64,000 bases of DNA from an uncultured Eubacteriales bacterium (GTDB taxonomy: Bacteria; Bacillota; Clostridia; Saccharofermentanales; Fastidiosipilaceae): the NCBI GenBank assembly GCA_902373515.1, contig CABKML010000004.1, positions 1-64,000 on the forward strand, read 5' to 3'. A model generated the notes under the pieces. That model made no database searches. It was not told where the DNA came from and was given only the letters and a program-made list of their open reading frames with translations. Shown here in pieces: positions 8,554 to 17,195 of the stretch. The position numbers and the translations under genes are program-made. Positions within the stretch are counted from its first letter, which is position 1, and each line of letters begins with the position of its first letter.

Positions 8554-9810
8554 ATGGGGCAGGATAAATTAAAGCAGCCTGATTTATTCGTGCAGGCGAA
8601 AGCTGAAATTCCTATGTTAAGGCAGAAGTTGCACGGTAAATCCTACATTTATATGAACAATGCCGCAACAGCTTTGAAGCCGCAAAGGGTAATTGATGCC
8701 TTGAGTAACTATTATGCCAACTACGGTGTTTCGATTTATCGCGGTACAGATGAGTTTGCCCATAAAGCCGACGTCGCTTTTGAAGGTTGTCGGCAACGGA
8801 TAGCGAAATATCTCAATGCGCCGACTGCCGAATCTATAGTTTTTACGCGCGGGACTACAGCGGCAATCAATCTGGTCGCTCGCAGTTACGGAGAAGCTGT
8901 GATAAATCCGGGCGATGAGATTATTGTTTCAGCTATGGAACATCATGCCAATTATTTGCCCTGGCAACAGTTGTGCCTGCGCAAAAATGCCAAGTTGGTT
9001 TTGGCACCTTTGGATAAGCGCGGTATAATCGATTTACCGGCTTTGCAAAAATTGTTAAATGACAAGGTAAAAATTGTCGCTGTCGCCGGTGTCAGTAATT
9101 TGATGGGGGCCTGTCAGGATATTGCTGCCATTTGTAATTTGGTCCATAAGTTCTCACCTGCAGTTGTGTCGGTCGATGCTGCGCAGTGGATTTTGCATGC
9201 CAAGATAGACGTGCAACAGTTGGATTGTGATTTTCTGGCTTTCAGTGCCCATAAGCTCTACGGCCCTACAGGTTTAGGTTGCCTTTACGGTAAATACGAT
9301 TTGTTACAGGCTATGTCACCGCTTGAAAGCGGCGGAGAAATGGTTGATAAGGTTGATATTTATCAATCGACTTTTAAAGATGCTCCCTGGAAGTTTGAAG
9401 CCGGTACCATGCCGATTGCTGAAGTTATCGCTTTTGCTGCTGCCCTTGATTTTGTCGAGCAATATGAATTGACAAGCCATAATGATTACCTCACGGCTTT
9501 GACCGCCTATGCAGTCGAAAAATTATCCCGTTTGCCCCACATTAAAATTTATAATCCGCAAAATAACGCTTCGGGTATTATTGCTTTCAATGTTGCCGGG
9601 GTCCATCCGCACGATGCCGCTTCGGTTTTTGCTAAAGCCGGTATAGGATTGCGTGCCGGTAATCATTGTGCTCAACCGACTTTGCGCTGGTTGCAACAGG
9701 AAAATTGTCTACGCTGCAGTTTGGCCTTTTTCAATACTGTCGCTGAAGTTGACCGTCTGGTAGAAACTGCTGCTACAGCTGATGATTATTTAAGTGTGCT
9801 TTTTAATTAA
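8554..9810 (+). CDS. sufS: cysteine desulfurase SufS
   Basis: PLP enzyme that takes sulfur from cysteine and passes it as a persulfide to SufU. It has 418 residues. The PLP lysine lies in FSAHKLYGPTG near residue 230, a histidine pair in AMEHHANYLPW near residue 130, and the catalytic cysteine in RAGNHCAQP near residue 369, as in group II desulfurases. It starts 2 nt after the sufD stop codon, so translational coupling is likely. Nothing appears missing or truncated. Confidence 0.96.
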   Translation: MGQDKLKQPDLFVQAKAEIPMLRQKLHGKSYIYMNNAATALKPQRVIDALSNYYANYGVSIYRGTDEFAHKADVAFEGCRQRIAKYLNAPTAESIVFTRGTTAAINLVARSYGEAVINPGDEIIVSAMEHHANYLPWQQLCLRKNAKLVLAPLDKRGIIDLPALQKLLNDKVKIVAVAGVSNLMGACQDIAAICNLVHKFSPAVVSVDAAQWILHAKIDVQQLDCDFLAFSAHKLYGPTGLGCLYGKYDLLQAMSPLESGGEMVDKVDIYQSTFKDAPWKFEAGTMPIAEVIAFAAALDFVEQYELTSHNDYLTALTAYAVEKLSRLPHIKIYNPQNNASGIIAFNVAGVHPHDAASVFAKAGIGLRAGNHCAQPTLRWLQQENCLRCSLAFFNTVAEVDRLVETAATADDYLSVLFN

Positions 9811-9834
9811 AGAAAGGATGAAACGATATTAGTT

Positions 9835-10335
9835 ATGACAGAGGATGAACAATTAATGAAAGAAGTGATTATGGATCATTATGAGCATCCGCGACACAAT
9901 GTATTGCTTAATAATCCGGAGTATATAACGGTTCGTTTGAAAAATCCTTCCTGCGGCGATGATTTGACTGTTCAATGTGAGTTCAGCGGCCGGGGCGATA
10001 CGGCAGAATTAGCGGATATTCGTCAGAAGGGCAGCGGCTGTTCCATTTGTCTGGCTTCAGCCTCTATGATGGCCGAGCAATTGGAAGGACATGATATAAA
10101 GTTCGTAAAAACGGCATTGGCGAATTTCAGTCATATGCTACAGGCGGATCCTTATAATCCGGAAGTTCTGGGCGATGCCCAAGCACTTAAAGGCATCAGT
10201 CGGGTCTTACCGCGAATTAAATGTGCCAACTTGGCTTGGCAGGCTTTAACGCACGCTGTAAGTGCTTATGAAAATAAAAAATCAGCTACGCAACAAGTCA
10301 ATCCGACTGCCATTGATTTGGAAGTAAATGAATAG
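9835..10335 (+). CDS. sufU: SufU sulfur-transfer protein
   Basis: Zinc-dependent sulfurtransferase of the IscU/NifU-like SufU type; it accepts persulfide sulfur from SufS. It has 166 residues with the three conserved cysteine sites visible: NPSCGDD near residue 42, GSGCSICLAS near residue 66 and IKCANLAW near residue 130. The extra spacing between the second and third sites is the SufU hallmark compared with IscU. The ribosome site (AAAGGATG) is rather far from the ATG, but no better start keeps the conserved N-terminus. It lies between sufS and sufB. Confidence 0.94.
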   Translation: MTEDEQLMKEVIMDHYEHPRHNVLLNNPEYITVRLKNPSCGDDLTVQCEFSGRGDTAELADIRQKGSGCSICLASASMMAEQLEGHDIKFVKTALANFSHMLQADPYNPEVLGDAQALKGISRVLPRIKCANLAWQALTHAVSAYENKKSATQQVNPTAIDLEVNE

Positions 10336-10359
10336 TTAGAGAAAATAAAGGAGATTAAA

Positions 10360-11829
10360 ATGTCTGAAACAAATAAAGAGATTGATTTTCTCACCCCGGA
10401 AGAAAGAATTGAAATGCAAACGGAGCAGAACCGCGAAGAAGCCGGAAAAATCAATCGTGATTATCGTTACGGCTTCAGTGACGGTAAAGTCGGTGTCTTA
10501 CAATTTAAGCGCGGTTTGTCGGAAGAAGTAGTTAGACATATTTCTCAAATAAAAAAAGAACCGGAATGGATGCTGAATTTCCGCTTGGAAGGCTTAAAGC
10601 TTTTTAACAAGATTCCTTTGCCTGATTTCGGTTGCGATTTAAGTCATATTGATTGGGACGGTTTCTGTTATTATCTTAAACCTTCCGATCATAAGGAAAA
10701 CAGTTGGGATAAGGTTCCCGGTAAAATTAAAGATACGTTCAAACGTCTGGGTATTCCTGAAGCGGAAAAGAATTTTTTGTGCGGAGTTTCAACCCAATAC
10801 GAGTCGGAAGTTGTTTATCATAAAGTACAGGATGAACTGAAAAAAGAAGGCGTAATTTTTCTCGATACGGAAACAGGTATGCGGGAATATCCCGAATTAT
10901 TCCGCAAATATTTCGGTAAAATCGTGCCGACAAGTGATAACAAACTTTCAGCTCTTAATTCTGCCTGTTGGTCCGGCGGTTCATTTATTTATGTTCCTAA
11001 GGGAATTAAAGTTTCTCGGCCGCTGCAAGCTTATTTCCGGATTAATGCCGCTAATATGGGGCAATTTGAACGTACTTTAATTATTGTTGATGATGATGCT
11101 GATGTTCATTATGTTGAAGGTTGTACCGCTCCTACTTATTCCGAAGATGCTTTGCACTCAGGTGTAATTGAAATTTACGTCGGTAAAAATGCCCGTTGTC
11201 GCTATACAACGATTCAGAATTGGTCCAACAATGTCTATAATCTGGTGACTCAAAGGGCTTACGTCGAAGAAGGCGGTTCGATGGAATGGGTTGACGGTAA
11301 TTTGGGCGGTAAATTGACCATGAAATATCCCGCCTGCATTCTTGCCGGTCCCTACGCCAAAGGTTCCGCTATCAGTATTGCTGTTGCCGGTGAAGGGCAA
11401 ATTCAAAATGCCGGTTCGAGAATGATTCATTTGGCGCCGCATACGTCTTCTACCGTTATTTCCAAATCAATTGCACGGGACGGAGGCGAAGCTACTTACC
11501 GCGGAACGATTGAACATGGAGTTAATGCTAAGTATGCTAAGACTAATGTCAGCTGCGATACTTTGATTTTGGATGAAAAATCAAAATCCGACACCTTCCC
11601 TACCAATCGGATTAAAAACGGTGAAACGATGTTGCAACATGAAGCGACTGTTTCCAAGATTTCGGCTGAACAGCTTTTCTATTTGCAATCACGCGGACTG
11701 ACGGAGCAAAAAGCTTCAGAAATGATTGTTATGGGCTTTATTGAGCCGTTTACCAGGGAGTTACCGATGGAGTATGCGGTTGAGTTGAATCAGCTGATGC
11801 ACTTGGATATGACCGGTGCCCAAGGTTGA
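10360..11829 (+). CDS. sufB: Fe-S cluster assembly scaffold SufB
   Basis: Scaffold subunit on which the Fe-S cluster is built within SufBCD. It has 489 residues, in the usual range. Conserved blocks include the N-terminal [10 protein letters not shown] near residue 67, [12 protein letters not shown] near residue 207, [18 protein letters not shown] near residue 250 and the C-terminal [10 protein letters not shown] near residue 440. AAAGGAG precedes the ATG. It is the last gene of the suf operon and is followed by a clear terminator. Confidence 0.97.
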   Translation: MSETNKEIDFLTPEERIEMQTEQNREEAGKINRDYRYGFSDGKVGVLQFKRGLSEEVVRHISQIKKEPEWMLNFRLEGLKLFNKIPLPDFGCDLSHIDWDGFCYYLKPSDHKENSWDKVPGKIKDTFKRLGIPEAEKNFLCGVSTQYESEVVYHKVQDELKKEGVIFLDTETGMREYPELFRKYFGKIVPTSDNKLSALNSACWSGGSFIYVPKGIKVSRPLQAYFRINAANMGQFERTLIIVDDDADVHYVEGCTAPTYSEDALHSGVIEIYVGKNARCRYTTIQNWSNNVYNLVTQRAYVEEGGSMEWVDGNLGGKLTMKYPACILAGPYAKGSAISIAVAGEGQIQNAGSRMIHLAPHTSSTVISKSIARDGGEATYRGTIEHGVNAKYAKTNVSCDTLILDEKSKSDTFPTNRIKNGETMLQHEATVSKISAEQLFYLQSRGLTEQKASEMIVMGFIEPFTRELPMEYAVELNQLMHLDMTGAQG

Positions 11830-11857
11830 TAAATAATATTTCCGATACGGCGAAACT

Positions 11858-11892
11858 GAAAAGAGTACAACTGCCGGTTGTACTCTTTTTTT
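11858..11892 (+). terminator. rho-independent terminator of the suf operon
   Basis: Perfect 11-bp inverted repeat (11861-11871 with 11877-11887, 5-nt loop) followed by a run of seven T. It lies about 30 nt after the sufB stop. Confidence 0.9.
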
Positions 11893-11969
11893 GAAAAGCG
11901 GCTCTATAAATATTTTCTATTATATGTTCTCCAAAACACTCAAGTTAAACTCGCTATCATTTACAATAA

Positions 11970-13196
11970 TTATTCTTTCACTTTATTAGAATAAATAATC
12001 ATAAACAACATATACAGCAAAACTAAAATACCTGACAGCATAAAAATCAAGCTCAAATTAAACTTATCAAACAATACGCCATACAATAAATATGAAACCG
12101 GTACAGCAGCTTTGACAAATGAATCAAGCAAAGAAAAAATTCGTCCCTGTAATTTAGCCGGTACAACTTTCTGCATAAATGTCATAGTCGGTATTTGAGA
12201 AAATGAGGCTAAAAATCCCACTATAAAAGAACTTAAAATCATAATAAAGGCAAATAAATAAGATTTAAGATCTAAATAATACGTGCTCACCCCGATAAGA
12301 ACAATAACAGCGGCAAAGCCGGACCAAGAATAAACCGCTTGTTTAACAAAACTGCTCTTTAATCTTAAAATCTGATATAAAATAGAAGCTGATAACATGC
12401 CTAAAGGTATTACGAAACTGATGAAACCGAAAATATAAGGCTTATCATTAAAATTTTCCGAAACAATAAAAGGATAACCTACATTAAGCGAACCCATCAG
12501 AAGATTTAAGAAAAGCATGCAAATACTCAAATGTACTATAATTTTTCTGCTCAGTAAGTAGTTAACCATATCTCCGATACTTAAGTCGGATTTGACTGTT
12601 TCAGTTTCTTCCTGGACTTCCACTTCATTAACCAACTTAATATTATAAATATAAAACACGCAAATTGCTTCAATCACAATTTCAATTATGACAAAAGTTG
12701 TCAGGCTGAATAAATGGTATAAGGCGGCACCTAATAAAGGAGCAGTCATGCTACAAATACTGCGAATCGTTTGACTTAAAGAATTATAGCTTCCCAATTC
12801 ATCTTCACTATTAACAATTTGTTGAGCTGCTGCCAATAAACTCGTTGAAATAAACTCATCACATATAGATAAGCAAACATTCAATGTAATAATGCTGACA
12901 CTCAAATAAGCGTCTCCATATGTATATCTAAATAAACCGAAGATTACAAGAGACAAAATACTCATTAACTGGGCTAAAACCATCAAACGATTTTTCGAGT
13001 ATTTATCAACAACTTTACCGATAGGATAAGCTACAACCAAGCCGACAATACTTGTGGGTATTACCACACTGCTGAAAGAAAGCGCACTGTTAGTAACTTC
13101 CAAAACATACCACGAAAGAATAAATGATAAAACGCCACTACCAAGCTGACTCAAAATAAGTAAACCAATAAGGTTTTTCTTCCAATTTCTTTTCAT
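11970..13196 (-). CDS. MFS transporter, drug/peptide-efflux type
   Basis: The protein has 408 residues, about 12 hydrophobic segments and a typical MFS cytoplasmic loop after helix 2 (PIGKVVDKYSKNRL near residue 60). The pattern resembles the MFS_3 group that includes macrolide and siderophore exporters. It is clearly more AT-rich than suf and gyrA on either side, which suggests acquisition by transfer. The site before the ATG is weak. It lies 84 nt downstream of a 38-residue peptide gene with a strong promoter and is probably read from that promoter. Possible jobs: drug efflux, or export of the small peptide or a product of it. Sequence does not decide. Confidence 0.82.
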   Translation of the reverse strand: MKRNWKKNLIGLLILSQLGSGVLSFILSWYVLEVTNSALSFSSVVIPTSIVGLVVAYPIGKVVDKYSKNRLMVLAQLMSILSLVIFGLFRYTYGDAYLSVSIITLNVCLSICDEFISTSLLAAAQQIVNSEDELGSYNSLSQTIRSICSMTAPLLGAALYHLFSLTTFVIIEIVIEAICVFYIYNIKLVNEVEVQEETETVKSDLSIGDMVNYLLSRKIIVHLSICMLFLNLLMGSLNVGYPFIVSENFNDKPYIFGFISFVIPLGMLSASILYQILRLKSSFVKQAVYSWSGFAAVIVLIGVSTYYLDLKSYLFAFIMILSSFIVGFLASFSQIPTMTFMQKVVPAKLQGRIFSLLDSFVKAAVPVSYLLYGVLFDKFNLSLIFMLSGILVLLYMLFMIIYSNKVKE

Positions 13197-13280
13197 ATAA
13201 CTACCCGCTTAAAATTATATTTAACATAGTATATGGGCAATAAAATTTTCAACATTGTCATTTAAATAATTGAATCTATT

Positions 13281-13397
13281 TTATCGAGCATAGACTAATT
13301 TAGTATTAAGTTCTCTGGATGCTTGTTCTGCATTCTTAATAGCAATTTCAACAAAATTTTTATTTACAATATTTTTTTGATTGCTTTTCTTATTCAT
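13281..13397 (-). CDS. small hypothetical peptide (38 aa) upstream of MFS exporter
   Basis: A short reading frame on the minus strand: ATG at 13397, TAA at 13281-13283. It starts MNKKSNQKN and ends KLVYAR. The middle (FVEIAIKNAEQASREL) would form an amphipathic helix; the N-terminus is strongly basic and Asn/Lys-rich. There is no cysteine and no signal peptide. Support for it being real: a perfect GGAGG (13406-13410) 8 nt before the ATG and a near-consensus promoter just upstream. I do not recognise it. It could be a leader peptide that controls the exporter, a peptide signal, or a precursor peptide; no modifying enzyme is adjacent. Confidence 0.6.
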   Translation of the reverse strand: MNKKSNQKNIVNKNFVEIAIKNAEQASRELNTKLVYAR

Positions 13398-13423
13398 AAT
13401 TTTATCCTCCTTTTTTAAACTTT

Positions 13424-13470
13424 AAGAGTACTCTTGATGAATATTTTAGTATCAATTGGATTACTGTCAA
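13424..13470 (-). promoter_or_regulatory. promoter with palindromic operator for the peptide/MFS unit
   Basis: On the minus strand: -35 TTGACA (13465-13470), 16-nt spacer, -10 TAAAAT (13443-13448). A perfect 12-bp palindrome, AAGAGTACTCTT (13424-13435), lies where transcription should start, a position suited to a repressor. The operator role is inferred. The remaining bases up to gyrA (to about 13637) are AT-rich with nothing else recognised. Confidence 0.65.
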
Positions 13471-13637
13471 TAAATTTGTTCTTTTTTCTCCATTATGCAC
13501 AAATTATTTTTATCTAAATTTTGCTTTCTTAGATATATTTATGTTTTTTCTCTTGTCACTTTGTATTTGTGTGCTGTTTTTCACTGAAAAATAGCATAAA
13601 TTTCAACTTTCAGAGCTATTTTGGGAAAAGTAGCTAA

Positions 13638-13665
13638 TTAAAAAGCCCGGATTTCTCCGAGCTTT
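13638..13665 (-). terminator. rho-independent terminator of gyrA
   Basis: 10-bp stem (13642-13651 with 13656-13665, one G-T pair when read on the minus strand, 4-nt loop), followed on the minus strand by five T. Confidence 0.85.
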
Positions 13666-13693
13666 AATGAAACAAGATGTCCAAAATACAAAT

Positions 13694-16243
13694 TTATTGT
13701 GTCAAGCTTTCGCTATCAACATCCATAGAGGGCACTTCATTTTCGGCTGTCTCTGTATGTAAAATACGAGCCAAATCTGCAACTTGAGCTTCACTCCGCA
13801 TCAATCTTAAGCCTTGAGTATTACGTCCTTGAACATTAACTTCGCTGCTACTGATTCGAATAGTCATACCCTCATCATTCATAATAATTAAATCGTAGGC
13901 ATCACTAATAGAAGTAATAGCCATTAAATTGCCGGTTTTATCGGTACAGTTATAGGCTTTGACACCTACACCGCCACGATTAGCTAAGCGGAAATCAGAG
14001 AAAACCGAACGCTTACCGTAGCCTTTTTCCGTCAGGAGGAAAAGGTCTTCACCCGGTTGCTCAACGACAATACCGATAACATAATCATCGGCTCTTAACT
14101 TTATGCCGCATACACCGTAAGCTTTACGACCGACAGCCCGAATTTTGTCAATTAAAAATCTCACTGCCATACCCGTATGAGTCGCCATAATTACCGTCGC
14201 TTCATCAGGCGCCAACGCTGCTGCACATAATTCATCGTCCGTGCGCAAAGCGAAAGCAATTTTACCGTTCTTATTAATATTGGCAAATTCATTCAAACGA
14301 GTCTTTTTAATTAAACCTTTTTTGGTCACCAAAACTAAACTGCGCTTTTCTTCAGCTTCCGGCACGGCTAAAATTTCGACGATTTTCTCGCCGGCTTCCA
14401 ATTGCAGCAAGTTGACAATCGGCGTACCTTTGGCGGTTCTGGAAGCTTCATGGATAGCATATGCCCGTAATTTGTAAACTTTACCCGAATTACTGAAGAA
14501 GAAGATATCATCATGGGTTGAGGCAGTAATCATCTTATGAATTCGATCTTCCTCTTTGATACTCATACCGCTGACACCCTTACCGCCGCGATGTTGCATA
14601 TTATAAGTATCGGCTGCCAATCGTTTAATGTAACCGTTATTTGTCAGGCTGACCAGAACAGTTTCCTGCTTAATCAAACTTTCATCATCAATCCCGTCAA
14701 CTCCGAAAGGATCAATTTCCGTCCGTCTTTCATCACCGAACTGTTCGGCAACTTGCGTAATTTCAGTCTTCAACACTCCGTCCAAAACTGCAGGCTTCTC
14801 AATGATCTCGGTGTATTCGGCAATTTTACGGGAAATCTCATCATATTCCTGATAAAGATTCTCAATTTCCAAGCCGGATAAACGACCCAAGCGCATATCG
14901 ACGATATGTTGTGCCTGCCGATCGGAAAAATTAAAACGTGCCTGTAAATTAACTTTGGCATCAGATTCACTCTTGGATGCCCGAATGATTTTAATAATCT
15001 CATCAATATTGGCAACGGCAATTTTCAAGCCTTCCAAAATATGTTGCCGTAATTGAGCCTTCTCTAAATTAAATTGTGTACGACGCAAAATTACTTGCCG
15101 CTGATGATCAAGATAATACTGTAGAGCACTCTTAAGATTCAGCAATTCAGGAACCAAAGCTCCGTCAGCGTTCGGGACAAGTGCCAACATATGGGCATTA
15201 AAAGCGTCCTGTAATTGTGAATTGGCATAAAGCTGATTCAACGTCAGCAGCGGATTGGCATCTTTTTTCAACTCAATAACAATCCGTACGTCTTCATTGC
15301 GATCGGATTCATCCCGAATTGCCGAAATTCCGATTATCCGTTTTTGCTTCACCAGTTCCGATATTTTCTCCAGCAAACGTGCTTTATTAACCATATAAGG
15401 TAAATCGTGCACAATAATTTTAGCCGGTGAACCGTCGACAATCTCCGCATTAGCGCGAACGACAATGCGACCATGACCGGTTTTGTAAGTTTCCCGAATC
15501 CCGTTAGTTCCCAAAATAATGCCGGCTGTCGGAAAATCCGGGCCTTTTATAAATTGCATCAGTTCTTCTACTGTAGCATCCGGATGATCAAGCAGATAAA
15601 TACAGGCAGAAATTGTCTCCCGTAAATTGTGCGGCGGAATATTGGTCGCCATACCGACAGCAATGCCGACGGAGCCGTTGACCAACAAATTAGGAAAATT
15701 GGTCGGTAAAACAACAGGTTCAACATGATGGTCATCAAAATTAGGCCGGAAATCAACTGTTGCTTTGTTGATATCCAACATCATAGTTTCCGCCAATTTA
15801 GCCATTCTGGCTTCCGTATAACGATAAGCAGCGGGCGGATCGCCGTCGCGGGAACCGAAGTTGCCGTGGCTGTCCACCAACATGTAGCGCATGGAAAAGT
15901 CCTGTGCCAAACGTACCATAGCATCGTAAACAGCAGCATCGCCGTGCGGATGGAAGCGGCTGATAACATCGCCGACGGTTGAGGCTGATTTTCTATAAGC
16001 CTTATCAGAGGAATATCCCTGAGTAAACATGGAATAAAGAATTCTTCTATGTACAGGTTTCAAACCGTCTCTGACATCAGGTAAAGCCCGATCGGAAATA
16101 ACACTCATAGCATAGTCGATGAAGCTCTTCCTCATTTCGTCTTCCAAATTAACGGGGACGACATTCTCAAGGTTCTCTCTGAACATCTGATCAATCTTGA
16201 ATTCCTGCGCTTTATCACGCTCCGCTTTGTATTTTCCCTTCAT
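13694..16243 (-). CDS. gyrA: DNA gyrase subunit A
   Basis: The A subunit of the type II topoisomerase that introduces negative supercoils. From the ATG at 16243 it has 849 residues; this start is chosen for GGAGG five bases upstream, over a TTG at 16255. The catalytic tyrosine is in AAYRYTEAR (residue 142). The C-terminal DNA-wrapping domain carries a GyrA box, QHRGGKG, near residue 565, which separates it from ParC. In the quinolone region the sequence reads [10 protein letters not shown]: the position of E. coli Ser83 is Ala (residue 103, codon 15935-15937), and the Asp87 position is kept. No gyrB is adjacent. Confidence 0.96.
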   Translation of the reverse strand: MKGKYKAERDKAQEFKIDQMFRENLENVVPVNLEDEMRKSFIDYAMSVISDRALPDVRDGLKPVHRRILYSMFTQGYSSDKAYRKSASTVGDVISRFHPHGDAAVYDAMVRLAQDFSMRYMLVDSHGNFGSRDGDPPAAYRYTEARMAKLAETMMLDINKATVDFRPNFDDHHVEPVVLPTNFPNLLVNGSVGIAVGMATNIPPHNLRETISACIYLLDHPDATVEELMQFIKGPDFPTAGIILGTNGIRETYKTGHGRIVVRANAEIVDGSPAKIIVHDLPYMVNKARLLEKISELVKQKRIIGISAIRDESDRNEDVRIVIELKKDANPLLTLNQLYANSQLQDAFNAHMLALVPNADGALVPELLNLKSALQYYLDHQRQVILRRTQFNLEKAQLRQHILEGLKIAVANIDEIIKIIRASKSESDAKVNLQARFNFSDRQAQHIVDMRLGRLSGLEIENLYQEYDEISRKIAEYTEIIEKPAVLDGVLKTEITQVAEQFGDERRTEIDPFGVDGIDDESLIKQETVLVSLTNNGYIKRLAADTYNMQHRGGKGVSGMSIKEEDRIHKMITASTHDDIFFFSNSGKVYKLRAYAIHEASRTAKGTPIVNLLQLEAGEKIVEILAVPEAEEKRSLVLVTKKGLIKKTRLNEFANINKNGKIAFALRTDDELCAAALAPDEATVIMATHTGMAVRFLIDKIRAVGRKAYGVCGIKLRADDYVIGIVVEQPGEDLFLLTEKGYGKRSVFSDFRLANRGGVGVKAYNCTDKTGNLMAITSISDAYDLIIMNDEGMTIRISSSEVNVQGRNTQGLRLMRSEAQVADLARILHTETAENEVPSMDVDSESLTQ

Positions 16244-16267
16244 TTCATCCTCCAAACACTTACATTA

Positions 16268-16276
16268 ATTATATCA
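16268..16276 (-). promoter_or_regulatory. extended -10 promoter of gyrA
   Basis: Read on the minus strand: TGATATAAT, an extended -10 (TGnTATAAT) 25 nt before the gyrA ATG. The -35 region is poor, as is usual with an extended -10. Confidence 0.6.
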
Positions 16277-16315
16277 TATTTGCCGGGATGATTCAGGACC
16301 TATCCGGATTAATAT

Positions 16316-16329
16316 CCCGAAATTTCGGG
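16316..16329. promoter_or_regulatory. 14-bp perfect palindrome in the gyrA-tcdA divergent region
   Basis: CCCGAAATTTCGGG, about 45 bp upstream of the gyrA -10. It is a candidate operator; no known factor is assigned. For tcdA a TATAAT lies at 16421-16426. Confidence 0.35.
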
Positions 16330-16460
16330 CATATTTTGAATATATAGAATTTCCTGTCAATGACAGCGCGAGGAAATTGAGCTTGGAATAAGACGATTAA
16401 ATTATTTCATAATTTACAGTTATAATTAGCATCAACTGAAGAAAGGCGGTTTCATTTAAC

Positions 16461-17192
16461 TTGCATAATTTATCATCGACAGAAGTTTTTGAACGAAGTT
16501 CTCTCCTCCTCGGAGCTGACAATATTGAGAAATTACAAAAGGCGAAAGTTGCCGTTATCGGGTTGGGCGGTGTCGGTTCTTTTGTGGCCGAAGCTCTGGC
16601 TCGCAGCGGCTTAGGTCACCTGTTGCTTATTGATAAGGATGTCTATCAGGCATCAAATCTGAATCGCCAATTAGGTGCCGACTGTCAAAGTATAAATTGC
16701 AGCAAAGTCAAAGTCAGTTGTGCCCGGATTAAAGAAATAGCTCCATTTTGTCAAGTTGAAGGAAAAGAAGAATTTATCACACCGGTCACCAACCTGTCAT
16801 ATCTGGACGACTGCGATTTTGTTGCCGACTGTATCGACACGGTCAGCAGTAAAATTGCTCTGGTTTTATATTGTCAAAGCAAAAATATCGCTTTAATCAG
16901 CGCCATGGGAACTGCCAGAAAATTCGATCCGGCTCAAATTACCGTTTGTGATCTTTTTCAAACAAAATATGACAGAATTTGTAGAGTTATGCGCCGGGAG
17001 TTACGCCAAAGACAGGTAAAACACTTGACTGTCTGTTATTCACCTGAACCTTTAAAGGAACAAACGGCCGAAATTTCCCGTCTGAAACTGCAACAGCCCG
17101 GGGCTAAAGTGCCTTTGGCCAGTTTGATCTTCGTTCCCGGCACTGCCGGTTTACGCATCGCCCATCATATAATTTCCCGCTTAATCAATTAG
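16461..17192 (+). CDS. tcdA: tRNA threonylcarbamoyladenosine dehydratase (CsdL/TcdA), ThiF/E1-like
   Basis: An ATP-dependent E1-like enzyme that cyclises t6A37 of tRNA to ct6A. It has 243 residues. The Rossmann nucleotide motif VIGLGGVGSF is near residue 30, and the acidic segment LLIDKDVYQASNLNRQ near residue 56 is typical of the ThiF fold. The segment from FERSSLLLG to LARSGLG matches the CsdL/TcdA type better than MoeB or ThiF, and no CXXC zinc motifs are seen. The start is TTG at 16461 with AAAGGCGG upstream; no in-frame ATG would keep the domain. It converges with the next gene with only 3 bp between stop codons. TsaC, at 44.7 kb, acts earlier in the same pathway. Confidence 0.85.
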   Translation: MHNLSSTEVFERSSLLLGADNIEKLQKAKVAVIGLGGVGSFVAEALARSGLGHLLLIDKDVYQASNLNRQLGADCQSINCSKVKVSCARIKEIAPFCQVEGKEEFITPVTNLSYLDDCDFVADCIDTVSSKIALVLYCQSKNIALISAMGTARKFDPAQITVCDLFQTKYDRICRVMRRELRQRQVKHLTVCYSPEPLKEQTAEISRLKLQQPGAKVPLASLIFVPGTAGLRIAHHIISRLIN

Positions 17193-17195
17193 CAC

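Noticed and set aside
14537-14881. Plus-strand frame of 114 codons inside gyrA
   Set aside because: Fully antisense to a conserved gene; codon pattern is the shadow of gyrA.
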